Source: Parvimonas micra (GTDB taxonomy: Bacteria > Bacillota > Clostridia > Tissierellales > Peptoniphilaceae). Taken from it: a stretch of 64,000 nucleotides of DNA. The position numbers and the translations under genes are program-made. Below, piece by piece: positions 38,471-47,265 of this stretch. The notes beneath the pieces were generated by a model. The model worked only from the letters and a program-made list of their open reading frames with translations, had not been told where the DNA came from and did not search any database. The DNA lies in assembly GCF_021300775.1 (NCBI RefSeq), contig NZ_JAJTJP010000002.1, positions 307,285-371,284 of the forward strand, in the 5' to 3' direction. Numbering within the stretch: the stretch's first letter is position 1; each line of letters starts with the position of its first letter.

Positions 38471-39839
38471 AGAGTATAAGACAGTAAAAGAAGTAGTAGG
38501 ACCTTTGATGGTTGTTGAAGGTGTCGAAGGAGTTAAGTACGAAGAGTTAGTTGAAGTTAGACTTCAAAACGGAGAAAAGAGAAGAGGAAAAGTTCTTGAA
38601 ATTAATGGCGATAAAGCAATGGTTCAATTGTTTGAAGGCTCATCAGGAATTAACCTAAGAGATACAACTTGTAGATTTTTAGGTCATCCACTTGAACTTG
38701 GTGTTTCTGAAGATATGATTGGTAGAATCTTTGACGGACTTGGTAATCCTATTGATAAAGGACCTAAGATTATTCCTGAAATGAAGATTGATATTAACGG
38801 CTCTCCAATTAACCCTGTATCAAGAGACTATCCTTCAGAATTTATTCAAACAGGTATTTCTACAATAGATGGACTTAATACATTAGTTAGAGGACAAAAG
38901 TTACCTATTTTCTCAGGTTCAGGTCTTCCTCATAACAATGTAGCAGCACAAATTGCTAGACAAGCAAGAGTACTTGGTGGTGGAGAAAAATTCGCCGTAG
39001 TATTCGGGGCAATGGGTATCACTTTTGAAGAAGCTCAATTCTTTATTGATGACTTTACAAAAACTGGTGCGATAGATAGAGCTGTTCTATTTATGAACCT
39101 TGCTAATGACCCTGCAATCGAAAGAATTGCAACTCCTCGTATGGCTCTTACTTGTGCAGAATATTTAGCGTTTGAAAAAGGAATGCATGTTTTGGTAATC
39201 TTAACTGACCTTACAAATTATGCTGAAGCACTTCGTGAAGTTTCTGCAGCCAGAAAAGAAGTTCCAGGACGTCGTGGATATCCAGGTTACCTATATACTG
39301 ACCTTTCAACAATTTATGAAAGAGCCGGAAGACTTAAAGGAAGACCGGGATCAATTACACAAATTCCTATTTTAACAATGCCTGAAGATGATATTACTCA
39401 CCCAATTCCTGACCTTACAGGATATATCACTGAAGGACAAATTATTCTTTCAAGAGAATTATACAAACAAGGTATTCAACCACCAATCTTTGTAATTCCA
39501 TCATTATCAAGACTTAAAGATAAAGGTATTGGAAAAGGAAAGACAAGAGAAGATCATGCTGATACAATGAACCAAATCTATGCTGGATATGCATCTGGTA
39601 GAGAAGCCCGTGAATTAGCAGTAATCTTAGGTGAATCAGCATTGTCTGAAGCTGATAAGGCTTTTGCAAAATTTGCAGATGCTTTTGATAAGAGATATGT
39701 TGACCAAGGATATGAAACTAATAGAACAATAGAAGAAACTTTAAACTTAGGTTGGGAATTATTAAGTATAGTTCCAAGAACAGAACTTAAGAGAATTAGA
39801 GAGGAATATATTGATAAATATTTAGGAAAGACAGAATAA
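38463..39839 (+). CDS. ntpB: V-type ATPase regulatory subunit B
   Basis: The 458-residue non-catalytic subunit alternates with A in the head. It has [40 protein letters not shown] and the altered P-loop SGSGLPHNN, which marks B subunits. AAGGAGG lies in the end of ntpA. Confidence 0.95.
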   Translation: MLKEYKTVKEVVGPLMVVEGVEGVKYEELVEVRLQNGEKRRGKVLEINGDKAMVQLFEGSSGINLRDTTCRFLGHPLELGVSEDMIGRIFDGLGNPIDKGPKIIPEMKIDINGSPINPVSRDYPSEFIQTGISTIDGLNTLVRGQKLPIFSGSGLPHNNVAAQIARQARVLGGGEKFAVVFGAMGITFEEAQFFIDDFTKTGAIDRAVLFMNLANDPAIERIATPRMALTCAEYLAFEKGMHVLVILTDLTNYAEALREVSAARKEVPGRRGYPGYLYTDLSTIYERAGRLKGRPGSITQIPILTMPEDDITHPIPDLTGYITEGQIILSRELYKQGIQPPIFVIPSLSRLKDKGIGKGKTREDHADTMNQIYAGYASGREARELAVILGESALSEADKAFAKFADAFDKRYVDQGYETNRTIEETLNLGWELLSIVPRTELKRIREEYIDKYLGKTE

Positions 39840-39852
39840 AGGGGAGATATAG

Positions 39853-40488
39853 ATGGCAAAGCTAAATGTAAATCCTACACGTATGGCTCTTTCAAATCTC
39901 AAAGGTAGACTTGTAACTGCTAAAAGAGGTCATAAACTTCTTAAAGATAAACAAGATGAACTTATGAGAAGATTTATAGAAATGATTAGAAAAAACAAAA
40001 AACTTCGTATTGAAGTTGAAAAAGAACTCTCAAATTCATTTAAATCTTTTCTTTTAGCCAGTGCTGTTATGAGTCCCGAATTTTTGGAACAAGCTGTGGC
40101 CTTTCCGAAAGAACAAGTATCTGTTGCCATTGAAACAAAGAATGTAATGAGTGTAAATATTCCTAAAATGGAATTTGATAGAACAGAAACAAGTGGAGCA
40201 ATTTTCCCTTATGGTTATGCTCAAACATCTTCTGAACTTGATGATGCGATTTTAGAACTACATTCGGTAATGGACATGCTTTTAGAACTTGCTGAAGTTG
40301 AAAAAGCTTGTCAGCTTATGGCAGATGAAATTGAAAAAACTCGTAGAAGAGTAAATGCTCTTGAGTATAGAACAATTCCAGATCTTGAAGAAACAATTAA
40401 ATTCATCAGAATGAAATTAGATGAAAACGAAAGAGCTACTATTACAAGACTTATGAAAGTTAAGGATATAATAGCTAAACAAGCATAA
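39853..40488 (+). CDS. ntpD: V-type ATPase subunit D (central shaft)
   Basis: The 211-residue protein forms the long antiparallel coiled coil of the rotor shaft: [31 protein letters not shown] at the start and [21 protein letters not shown] near the end are typical. It is the last gene of the operon and is followed by a strong terminator. Confidence 0.94.
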   Translation: MAKLNVNPTRMALSNLKGRLVTAKRGHKLLKDKQDELMRRFIEMIRKNKKLRIEVEKELSNSFKSFLLASAVMSPEFLEQAVAFPKEQVSVAIETKNVMSVNIPKMEFDRTETSGAIFPYGYAQTSSELDDAILELHSVMDMLLELAEVEKACQLMADEIEKTRRRVNALEYRTIPDLEETIKFIRMKLDENERATITRLMKVKDIIAKQA

Positions 40489-40490
40489 TA

Positions 40491-40522
40491 AAAAGCTGTT
40501 GCGACTTGCAACAGCTTTTTTT
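40491..40522 (+). terminator. Terminator of the V-ATPase operon
   Basis: AAAAGCTGTTGC-gactt-GCAACAGCTTTT is a perfect 12-bp stem with a T-run. Confidence 0.92.
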
Positions 40523-40642
40523 ATTAAATTTCTATAATATTATATAAAAATTACTTGAAAAAGTGTTTGTGTAATAGTATAATAAAAAAGTATAATATAA
40601 TTGTTAAAATATTATATAATATTATAATTAGAGGGGGATATC

Positions 40643-41440
40643 ATGGATAATTTAGAAAAAGAAGGATTAGAAGTTGATAAAGTAGAAGAAAAAGTGGAAT
40701 CAGCTAAAGAAGTTGTTGAAGAAAAAGTAGAATCAGCTAAAGAAGTTGTTAAAGAAAAAGTAGAAGCGGCTAAAGAAGTTGTTGAAGAAAAAGTAGAACA
40801 AGTTAAAGAAGCTGTTCAAGAAAAAGTAGAAGAAGCTAAGGCTGAAGAATCTAAAGTTAAAGAAAAAATTGAAGAAAAAGTAGAAGAAGCTAAGGCTGAT
40901 TGCAAAAGCTGTTCAAATGATCATGTTGACGTTAAAGCAAAATTTGATGAAATTATTTCTAAAAAGAACTTATTAGATTATATTATTTGTGGATTTTCAG
41001 CCGTATTTTCATTAAATTTACTTTATATGATTATTAAACTTATAAGTTTTGGTAGTTTTAATAACTCATCTTCAAACGGACAAAATGTTGTAGCAAATTT
41101 AACAAAAACTATGTCTAAGTTAGAATCTTTAAAAACTGTTGCTAATCTTAGAGACTTTGCACATGTTTTAATCTTTTTATCATTAGTTTTATTAGCAGTT
41201 ATCTACTACAAAACTACAATTCTTGATAAGAGAAATGATTTCTTAAATACTAAAAAGAATTTATATTTCATTTGTGGACTTCTAGTAACAGAAATCGGAA
41301 ATTTCATCTTAAAAAGTGCGTTTTCTAAGGCTTCAACTTTTATGTTATATTTAACAGTTTTAGTTTACCTTGGAGCAGTTGCAGTTTTTGGATATACTGC
41401 TTACACTCTTTATTTAGAATTATTTAAAAATAAAAAATAA
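40643..41440 (+). CDS. Membrane protein with N-terminal 11-residue amphipathic repeats
   Basis: I do not recognise the family. Residues 14-68 are five near-exact 11-mers of the form VEEKVESAKEV, continuing less regularly to ~86; this period suits an extended amphipathic helix like LEA or apolipoprotein segments that lie on membranes. CKSC (Cys87, Cys90) follows, then four hydrophobic segments at about 110-132, 168-187, 205-226 and 232-255. The start has a GAGGGGG site. It is monocistronic between two terminators. A role at the inner membrane surface is inference only. Confidence 0.75.
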   Translation: MDNLEKEGLEVDKVEEKVESAKEVVEEKVESAKEVVKEKVEAAKEVVEEKVEQVKEAVQEKVEEAKAEESKVKEKIEEKVEEAKADCKSCSNDHVDVKAKFDEIISKKNLLDYIICGFSAVFSLNLLYMIIKLISFGSFNNSSSNGQNVVANLTKTMSKLESLKTVANLRDFAHVLIFLSLVLLAVIYYKTTILDKRNDFLNTKKNLYFICGLLVTEIGNFILKSAFSKASTFMLYLTVLVYLGAVAVFGYTAYTLYLELFKNKK

Positions 41441-41464
41441 TTTTATAAAAACTTAATATTAAAA

Positions 41465-41500
41465 AAGGAAGTTTATCAATTTATGTTGATAAACTTTTTT
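41465..41500 (+). terminator. Terminator of the 11-mer-repeat protein gene
   Basis: AAGTTTATCAA pairs with TTGATAAACTT, loop of 6 nt, T-run. Confidence 0.88.
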
Positions 41501-41566
41501 ATTACAAAGTAACAAGGTTCTCATGTGCTTAACCGATGCAAATTGACGTCGAAGGGTGAGAAGTCT
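41499..41566 (+). repeat. Dispersed palindromic repeat, copy 3 (degenerate)
   Basis: TTATTACAAAGTAACAAGG, GGTTCTC, CCGATGCAAA and TCGAAGGGTG match the tandem copies at 3722-3855. The inner hairpin is decayed. As with copy 1 it starts within the T-run of a terminator. Confidence 0.65.
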
Positions 41567-41735
41567 TGTTGTATAAGAAACCTTCTAATAATTTATGCTA
41601 TAATACAATATTATCATACGATTGTACTATTTTTTTGCTATTGACGTGTTTTTTATAGGAGTAAATTTATCACGTAACATCATTATTATGATTGACTAAA
41701 TGATAATAAAAAAAGTAAATACCCTTATGTAAAAT

Positions 41736-41836
41736 TGTGGATAAGTTGAATAACTTGTGGATAAGTGGATATTTTGCCCTTTATTTTGTGGATAACTTTT
41801 ATAAAAATAGTGAATATCTTTAAGTTTTGTGGACAA
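41736..41836 (+). promoter_or_regulatory. DnaA-box cluster
   Basis: Three perfect DnaA boxes TGTGGATAA (41736, 41756, 41787) and a one-mismatch box TGTGGACAA (41828) all point the same way within 101 bp of AT-rich DNA. The spacing of the first two is 20 bp. Genes on both sides are on the + strand and dnaA/dnaN are not adjacent, so a replication origin is less likely than a DnaA-titration or regulatory cluster. Confidence 0.7.
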
Positions 41837-41940
41837 AATTGTAAAAAATATTATAATTTTAACATTATCAATTGAAAAAATGCAAATTAAAAATTTTTTA
41901 AAAAAATCTATTTACAAAAGAAATTTTTTGTGCTAATATT

Positions 41941-41963
41941 AATATATAAAAATTTTATATATT
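41941..41963 (+). promoter_or_regulatory. Perfect palindrome before the PadR gene, candidate operator
   Basis: AATATATAAAA-a-TTTTATATATT is an 11+1+11 perfect palindrome 38 bp before the PadR start, with a partly similar AT repeat after it. Autoregulation by the PadR protein is plausible, though AT-only palindromes are common in such DNA. Confidence 0.4.
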
Positions 41964-42001
41964 AAAAATTTATATATTGTAAATTTATACAGAGGTGAAA
42001 T

Positions 42002-42322
42002 ATGTATTATCCAATTTCGGCATTATTGATTGAGTGTTTAATTCTATCAATTTTAGATATTAAAGATTCCTATGGATATGAAATTAGTCAAAGTGTAAAA
42101 AAAATTTCAGATATAAAAGAATCAACTCTTTATCCAATTTTAAAAAAGATGGAACAAAATGAGTTTTTAACAACTTATGATGGAGAATTTAATGGAAGAA
42201 AAAGAAAGTATTATAGAATTACATCTAGTGGAAAAACTCAGCTTAGATTTTTAAAATCTGAGTGGATAGAGTATAGAGATGAAGTTGACAAAATAATTAT
42301 AGAAGGAGTGTTCAATGAATAG
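42002..42322 (+). CDS. PadR-family transcriptional regulator
   Basis: The 106-residue winged-helix protein has the PadR pattern LILSILDIKDSYGYEISQSV, STLYPILKKMEQNEFLTTY and GRKRKYYRITSSGK. Such regulators usually control the membrane-protein genes immediately downstream. It overlaps the DUF1700 gene by 8 bp. Confidence 0.9.
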   Translation: MYYPISALLIECLILSILDIKDSYGYEISQSVKKISDIKESTLYPILKKMEQNEFLTTYDGEFNGRKRKYYRITSSGKTQLRFLKSEWIEYRDEVDKIIIEGVFNE

Positions 42323-42929
42323 AGAAGAATATCTTAAAGAACTATCAAAATATTTGAAGAGATTACCTAAAAAAGACTATGATGATACTATGAATTATTT
42401 TGAAGAATATTTTGAAGAAGTTGGAATTGAAGGTGAACAAGATTTAATAAGAGAATTGGGTTCTCCAAGTACTGCTGCAAGTGAAATTCTATCGAAGTTG
42501 TTAAATGAAAATGAAGGTAAAAACGAAGGGAAAAACAAACTTTTTAATTTTGGAGAAAATAAACTACTAAGAACTTTTTTGATTGCCATACTTTGTATAT
42601 TAGCTGCTCCATTTGGAATACCAGCTACAATTGTTGTGATTAGTATAATTTTATCTTTTTTTATGATTTGTCTTTCTATAATTTTTGTATTATTTGCACT
42701 TTCTTTAGTTGGCATATTTTTTAGTTTTAAGTTCCTTATTGCAGGACTATTTACAATCTTTCTTTTATCTATTCCAGGAGGAATGTTTCTTCTTGGGTGC
42801 GGATTAATTATATTAGGGCTTAATGGATTGTTATATTTAGCTGGTAAATATATTGTTAGTTTTTTAATTAATTTATGTAAAGAAACTGTTTCATATATTT
42901 CAAGAAGAAGAGGTAAAAAGTATGAATAA
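42315..42929 (+). CDS. DUF1700 (HAAS) family membrane protein
   Basis: The 204-residue protein begins with the HAAS signalling-type domain NREEYLKELSKYLKRLP...EYFEEV and GSPSTAASEIL, followed by three or four membrane helices after residue ~85 and a basic tail RRRGKKYE. DUF1700 proteins are commonly encoded next to PadR regulators and DUF4097 proteins, as here. It overlaps its neighbours on both sides. Confidence 0.87.
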   Translation: MNREEYLKELSKYLKRLPKKDYDDTMNYFEEYFEEVGIEGEQDLIRELGSPSTAASEILSKLLNENEGKNEGKNKLFNFGENKLLRTFLIAILCILAAPFGIPATIVVISIILSFFMICLSIIFVLFALSLVGIFFSFKFLIAGLFTIFLLSIPGGMFLLGCGLIILGLNGLLYLAGKYIVSFLINLCKETVSYISRRRGKKYE

Positions 42930-43854
42930 TAAAGTATTAAAAACTTCTATAATAATGTTAATTTTAGGTTTTGTTCTATTTTTATTAGGAATTCAAAATG
43001 GGGGGTTAGAGTATATAAAAGATACCGATATAGATAGTTATAGATTAGGTAACAGTACTAAAATTAACAAATACACTATAGAATTAGATAAAATTACTTC
43101 TACAGAAGTAAAATTTATAAAATCAAATTTTAAAATTAAAAAGTCTGAAAATGGAAAAAACTATATTGAATATTTTTCTGAAAATGAAGAAGACTTCAAA
43201 ATAACAAATAATGAAGGAAAGCTATTAATAGAAGATTTAGAAGAAGATAGTAAATTTTCTTTTAGCATAATTATTAATTTAAATTTCTATAAGAATCTTC
43301 TATTCAATGATGAGATAAGTAATAAATCTTTTGTTTTATATCTTTCTGAACCTGAATTAGAAAACTTTAATTTTAATAGTTTTAGTAGTAAAGTAACAAT
43401 CTCAGATGTTAATATTAAAAATATAAAAATTAGTCAAAATGCTGGTAACTGTGATTTTAAAAATATAAATTCAGAGAATATTGAATTAACAAATTTAGCA
43501 GGTAATATTGATTTGAATAAAGTTAATAATTCAAATCATTTTAGATCAGTGAATAAAGCGGGCAATCTATATGTGGAAGATTCTAAATTTAATTCATGTA
43601 AAGTAGATAAAAAAGCTGGAAATGTTTCGTTTTCTAATGTTGAAATAAATGAATTACTAGAAGTTGAAAATAACGCCGGAAATATAAATTGTTCATTGCT
43701 TTATGATGAAAATGTAAATTATGATGTGGATTTAGATTCAGATGTAGGAAATATTTATATAGATAAAGATTTCAATAAAAATAGAGAAGAATCTAAAACA
43801 GTAAAGATTATATTGAAATCAAAAGCAGGAAATATAAAATTAGAAAAAAATTAA
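42922..43854 (+). CDS. DUF4097-type beta-strand repeat protein
   Basis: The 310-residue protein has one N-terminal membrane anchor (MLILGFVLFLLGI) and an extracellular part of short beta repeats containing AGN at regular ~20-residue steps (NAGNCDF, LAGNIDL, KAGNLYV, KAGNVSF, NAGNINC, DVGNIYI, KAGNIKL). This is the DUF4097 right-handed beta-solenoid-like pattern. With PadR and DUF1700 it forms a probable envelope-sensing module; its ligand is unknown. Confidence 0.83.
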   Translation: MNNKVLKTSIIMLILGFVLFLLGIQNGGLEYIKDTDIDSYRLGNSTKINKYTIELDKITSTEVKFIKSNFKIKKSENGKNYIEYFSENEEDFKITNNEGKLLIEDLEEDSKFSFSIIINLNFYKNLLFNDEISNKSFVLYLSEPELENFNFNSFSSKVTISDVNIKNIKISQNAGNCDFKNINSENIELTNLAGNIDLNKVNNSNHFRSVNKAGNLYVEDSKFNSCKVDKKAGNVSFSNVEINELLEVENNAGNINCSLLYDENVNYDVDLDSDVGNIYIDKDFNKNREESKTVKIILKSKAGNIKLEKN

Positions 43855-43998
43855 TTAAAAAATTTTTTTATAAAAAAGCTATGTTTTTTTATTAAAATGT
43901 GGTATTATTAATATAGATATGTATTTCATAATTTGTGATAAATATCTTTTATGAATTTAAAAATCTAAGATTTTTAAAATTTTAAGGAGGGCATAAAA

Positions 43999-44301
43999 AT
44001 GGAAGAAAACAAAAGCTGTGGATGTGGCTGCGGATGTGGTTGCGAAGAAGAATTAGAAGCTGAATTATTAGTTTTTGAAAACGAAGACGGAAAAGAAGAA
44101 ACTTTTGAAGTTATCGGAGTTTTTGAAGTGGAAGAAAAAGAATATATTGCACTTCAAAGTCAAGAAGATGGAAGTATCTTACTTTGCAAATATATAGAAA
44201 AAGAAGACGGAGAATATGAAGTAGAAGAAATCGAAGATGATGAAGAATTCAGTAAGGTTTCTGATGCATTTGATGCTTTAGTTGAAGAAGACGAAGAATA
44301 A
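43999..44301 (+). CDS. DUF1292 family protein with Cys-Gly N-terminus
   Basis: The 100-residue very acidic protein has the DUF1292 (YrzB-like) core: LVFENEDGKEETFEVIGVFEVEEKEYIALQSQED. The N-terminus reads CGCGCGCGC (five Cys alternating with Gly at about 7-15), which could bind a metal. It has AGGAGG and is followed by a perfect terminator. Function unknown. Confidence 0.82.
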   Translation: MEENKSCGCGCGCGCEEELEAELLVFENEDGKEETFEVIGVFEVEEKEYIALQSQEDGSILLCKYIEKEDGEYEVEEIEDDEEFSKVSDAFDALVEEDEE

Positions 44302-44312
44302 TAAGAAGTCTA

Positions 44313-44343
44313 TAAAGTGCCGTTATCGGCACTTTATTTTTTT
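44313..44343 (+). terminator. Terminator of the DUF1292 gene
   Basis: TAAAGTGCCG-ttat-CGGCACTTTA, perfect 10-bp stem, followed by T7. Confidence 0.92.
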
Positions 44344-44357
44344 GAAAGAGGGGATTT

Positions 44358-45206
44358 ATGTTTAAGGCGGTTTGTTTAGATTTAGATGGAACTCTATTGG
44401 ATGATAATAAAAAAATATCTGATAGAAGTTTTTTATTGTTAGACAATTTGATTGAAAATGGTATAGAAGTTATAATCGCTACTGGAAGACATTTTTATAT
44501 GGTATCAGATTTTTTGAAACCTTTAAAAAGAGATATAATGGTATGTGCAAATAATGGAGCTATGAGCAGATTTAAGGAATCTAATAAATTAGTAAATGTT
44601 GAATATGTAAGTAATTGTAAGTTTTTAGAAATTTATAATAAAGCATTAGAATGTGGAATGAATCCATATATTTATGTAGATTCTTTTGTTGATGGTTATC
44701 ATCTAGCTGTAAAAGATGGACAACCTAAGAAGAGTCATTTCGAAGAAAATATTGTTGATAAAAAAATTGCTGTTGATAGTGTAAGATATTTCAGTCAAAT
44801 TGATGTAAAGTCTTTAGAAACTGTTTTATGTATTGCTTTTTTAGACCAAAAGGAAAGAATTGATGCATTCTTCGAGCATTTCAAAGATGAAGAAGATTTA
44901 GTTAAAAATATGTATTTTGTTCCAAACGGAAAAAAAGTTTTGGAATTTCAATCTAAAAAAGCAGATAAATGGATCGCTATAACTAACTACCTTAAGAGCA
45001 AGAATATTAGTCTTTCAGAAGTTGTATCTTTTGGTGACGAATTTAATGATAAGTCAATGGTTAAAAACTCAGGTATGGGTTTTGCGATGAAAAATGGTAT
45101 AGAAGAGTTAAAATCTTTAACAAATAATATAACCGAATTTACAAACAATGAAGATGGGGTATATTTTGAATTGAAGAAAATATTTAAAGATATTGTAGGA
45201 GAATAA
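44358..45206 (+). CDS. Cof-type HAD phosphatase
   Basis: The 282-residue HAD hydrolase has LDLDGTLLDD (nucleophile Asp), IATGRH and the C-terminal SFGDEFNDKSMVKNSG metal motif, with the C2B-type cap of the Cof subfamily. Substrates are usually sugar phosphates or flavin-type cofactors and cannot be assigned here. The next gene follows after 1 bp. Confidence 0.9.
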   Translation: MFKAVCLDLDGTLLDDNKKISDRSFLLLDNLIENGIEVIIATGRHFYMVSDFLKPLKRDIMVCANNGAMSRFKESNKLVNVEYVSNCKFLEIYNKALECGMNPYIYVDSFVDGYHLAVKDGQPKKSHFEENIVDKKIAVDSVRYFSQIDVKSLETVLCIAFLDQKERIDAFFEHFKDEEDLVKNMYFVPNGKKVLEFQSKKADKWIAITNYLKSKNISLSEVVSFGDEFNDKSMVKNSGMGFAMKNGIEELKSLTNNITEFTNNEDGVYFELKKIFKDIVGE

Positions 45207-45207
45207 T

Positions 45208-45648
45208 ATGGCTTGTAATTTAAAATTTAATGGAATAAATGGTGAATTTTCTTTAGATAAGTATAAAGGAAAAAAAATAGTATTATATTTTTATCCAAAA
45301 GACAATACTTCAGGATGTACTTTGGAAGCGATTCAATTTAGTGAACTTAAAGAAGAGTTCGAAAAATTGAATGCAGTTATTATTGGGGTTAGTAAGGATT
45401 CTCTTGCAAGCCACAAGAAATTTATAGAAAAACACAATTTAACTGTGGAATTAGTTTCAGATGAAGATGTATCAATTCAAGAACATTTTGATGTTTGGAA
45501 AATGAAAAAATTATATGGTAAAGAATATATGGGAACTGTTAGATCCACTTTTATTTTGGATGATAAAGGAAATATTCTAAAAGAATTTAGAAATGTAAAA
45601 GCGAAGGATCATGCTTTAAAAGTTTTAGAAGCGTTGAAGGAACTATAA
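45208..45648 (+). CDS. bcp: Peroxiredoxin, Bcp/PrxQ type
   Basis: The 146-residue thiol peroxidase has the peroxidatic Cys in YPKDNTSGCTLEA (Cys33), followed by GVSKDSLASHKKF and GTVRSTFILD. No second Cys five residues later is present, so it behaves as a 1-Cys type. The family helps detoxify peroxides in anaerobes exposed to air. It shares TAATG with the next gene. Confidence 0.9.
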   Translation: MACNLKFNGINGEFSLDKYKGKKIVLYFYPKDNTSGCTLEAIQFSELKEEFEKLNAVIIGVSKDSLASHKKFIEKHNLTVELVSDEDVSIQEHFDVWKMKKLYGKEYMGTVRSTFILDDKGNILKEFRNVKAKDHALKVLEALKEL

Positions 45649-46595
45649 TGTTAGAGGAAGATTTTTACAGAACGTATTCAAAATATCTAAGAGATATTTA
45701 TGGAGAAAAAGTTTATAAATTACCTGTTAAATTAAATTTAAGTTGTCCTAATAGAGATGGAAATATTGCTACAGGGGGTTGTATTTTCTGTGGAGAAGAA
45801 GGTGGTTCTTTTGAAAATTGCCATGTTTCTATGTCTGTTAAAGATCAAGTTTTGAGAAATAAAGAGTATATTTCAAAAAAATATAATGCTAAAAAATTTA
45901 TCGTGTATTTTCAAAATTTTACAAATACTTATCTTGGGATGGACGATTTTAAAAAGATGATTGAAGATAGTATTGTTGATGATGATATAATAGGAATTTC
46001 TTTATCAACAAGGCCAGACTGTATTTTGGAAGAGCAATTATTATTCTTGAAAGAATTTCAAAATGGCAGAAATTTAGAAATTGACTTTGAACTTGGATTA
46101 CAAACTGTAAATTATAGAACTTTAATAAAACTTAACAGAGGACATACATTGGCTGAATTTATAAATGCAGTCAATTTAATTCATAAATTTGGATTTAGAG
46201 TTTGTACACATATTATTGTTGGATTGCCTTGGGATGATGAGCTAGATATGGTTGAATCTGCAAAGATTTTATCTGCTCTAGATGTCGAAGAGGTTAAATT
46301 ACATTCTTTATATATTGTTAAAAATACAGTTTTAGGAGAAATGTACTCAAAAGGAGAAATTGAGTTGATAACGAAGGAAAAGTTCATTGATTTAGTTATA
46401 GCTTTTTTGAGAAATCTAGATAAAAATATAGTGTTACAAAGATTGCTAGGTCGTGTGCCAGAAGAAAATAGTCTTTTCTGCAATTGGAATACGAGTTGGT
46501 GGAAAATCAGAGATGAAATTTTAGAAAAAATGGAAAAAAATAATTATAGACAAGGTGATTTGTTTAATAATTTTGAAGGAGTAGTGAAAAAATAA
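45648..46595 (+). CDS. TIGR01212-family radical SAM protein (YhcC-like)
   Basis: The 315-residue protein binds a 4Fe-4S cluster through the spaced Cys motif LSCPNRDGNIATGGCIFC. The downstream GLQTVNYRTLIKLNRGHT and HIIVGLPWDDE segments place it near Elp3-like and YhcC proteins. The reaction is unknown. It overlaps bcp and sdaAB by single bases. Confidence 0.85.
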   Translation: MLEEDFYRTYSKYLRDIYGEKVYKLPVKLNLSCPNRDGNIATGGCIFCGEEGGSFENCHVSMSVKDQVLRNKEYISKKYNAKKFIVYFQNFTNTYLGMDDFKKMIEDSIVDDDIIGISLSTRPDCILEEQLLFLKEFQNGRNLEIDFELGLQTVNYRTLIKLNRGHTLAEFINAVNLIHKFGFRVCTHIIVGLPWDDELDMVESAKILSALDVEEVKLHSLYIVKNTVLGEMYSKGEIELITKEKFIDLVIAFLRNLDKNIVLQRLLGRVPEENSLFCNWNTSWWKIRDEILEKMEKNNYRQGDLFNNFEGVVKK

Positions 46596-47257
46596 TGAAA
46601 AACTATGGACTTTTTGATGTTATAGGACCAATAATGATTGGACCATCAAGTTCTCATACTGCAGGAGCTTGTAGACTTGGACGTATTTCTAAAATAATTT
46701 ATGCAAGAGATATAAAGAAAGTAATTTTTCATTTACATGGTAGTTTTAAAAACACATACCAAGGTCATGGCACTGACAGAGCTTTAGTAGGTGGAATTTT
46801 AGGATATGATACTGATGATGAAAGAATTAGAGATGCTTTAAATATTGCAAAAGGTAGAGGAATAGATTTTTCTTTTGTACCAATGGATTTGTTATATGCT
46901 CATCCTAATACTGTTAAAACTGAATTTATTGACCAAAATGGAGAAAGTTTCTATGTAATTGGTTCATCAATTGGTGGTGGAGCAATCGAAATTACAAATA
47001 TAAATGGTGTTGAAGTTAAATTTGGAGGATTGTATAATACTATAATCCTTAAATATAATGATAGATATGGAATGATTGCACAAGTAAGTACAATTTTAGC
47101 TGAAAACAAGATAAATATCGGTAGTTTAATTATGAATAGAGAAGACGGAGTTGCTTCAGCTATCATGGAAATTGATGGTGGAATTGATGAAATGGCTATT
47201 TATAGAATAAGTAAATTACCAGATATGTTAGAATGTATGATTTTAAAACCATTATAG
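46595..47257 (+). CDS. sdaAB: L-serine dehydratase, beta subunit
   Basis: The 220-residue subunit begins YGLFDVIGPIMIGPSSSHTAGA, the diagnostic start, and ends with an ACT domain (YGMIAQVSTILAENKINIGSL). With the alpha subunit it deaminates serine to pyruvate and ammonia, feeding amino-acid fermentation. Confidence 0.95.
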   Translation: MKNYGLFDVIGPIMIGPSSSHTAGACRLGRISKIIYARDIKKVIFHLHGSFKNTYQGHGTDRALVGGILGYDTDDERIRDALNIAKGRGIDFSFVPMDLLYAHPNTVKTEFIDQNGESFYVIGSSIGGGAIEITNINGVEVKFGGLYNTIILKYNDRYGMIAQVSTILAENKINIGSLIMNREDGVASAIMEIDGGIDEMAIYRISKLPDMLECMILKPL

Positions 47258-47265
47258 GAGGTTAT

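Noticed and set aside
41736-41836. Chromosomal replication origin
   Set aside because: Gene direction does not change around it and dnaA/dnaN/rpmH are not adjacent; kept as a DnaA-box cluster instead.
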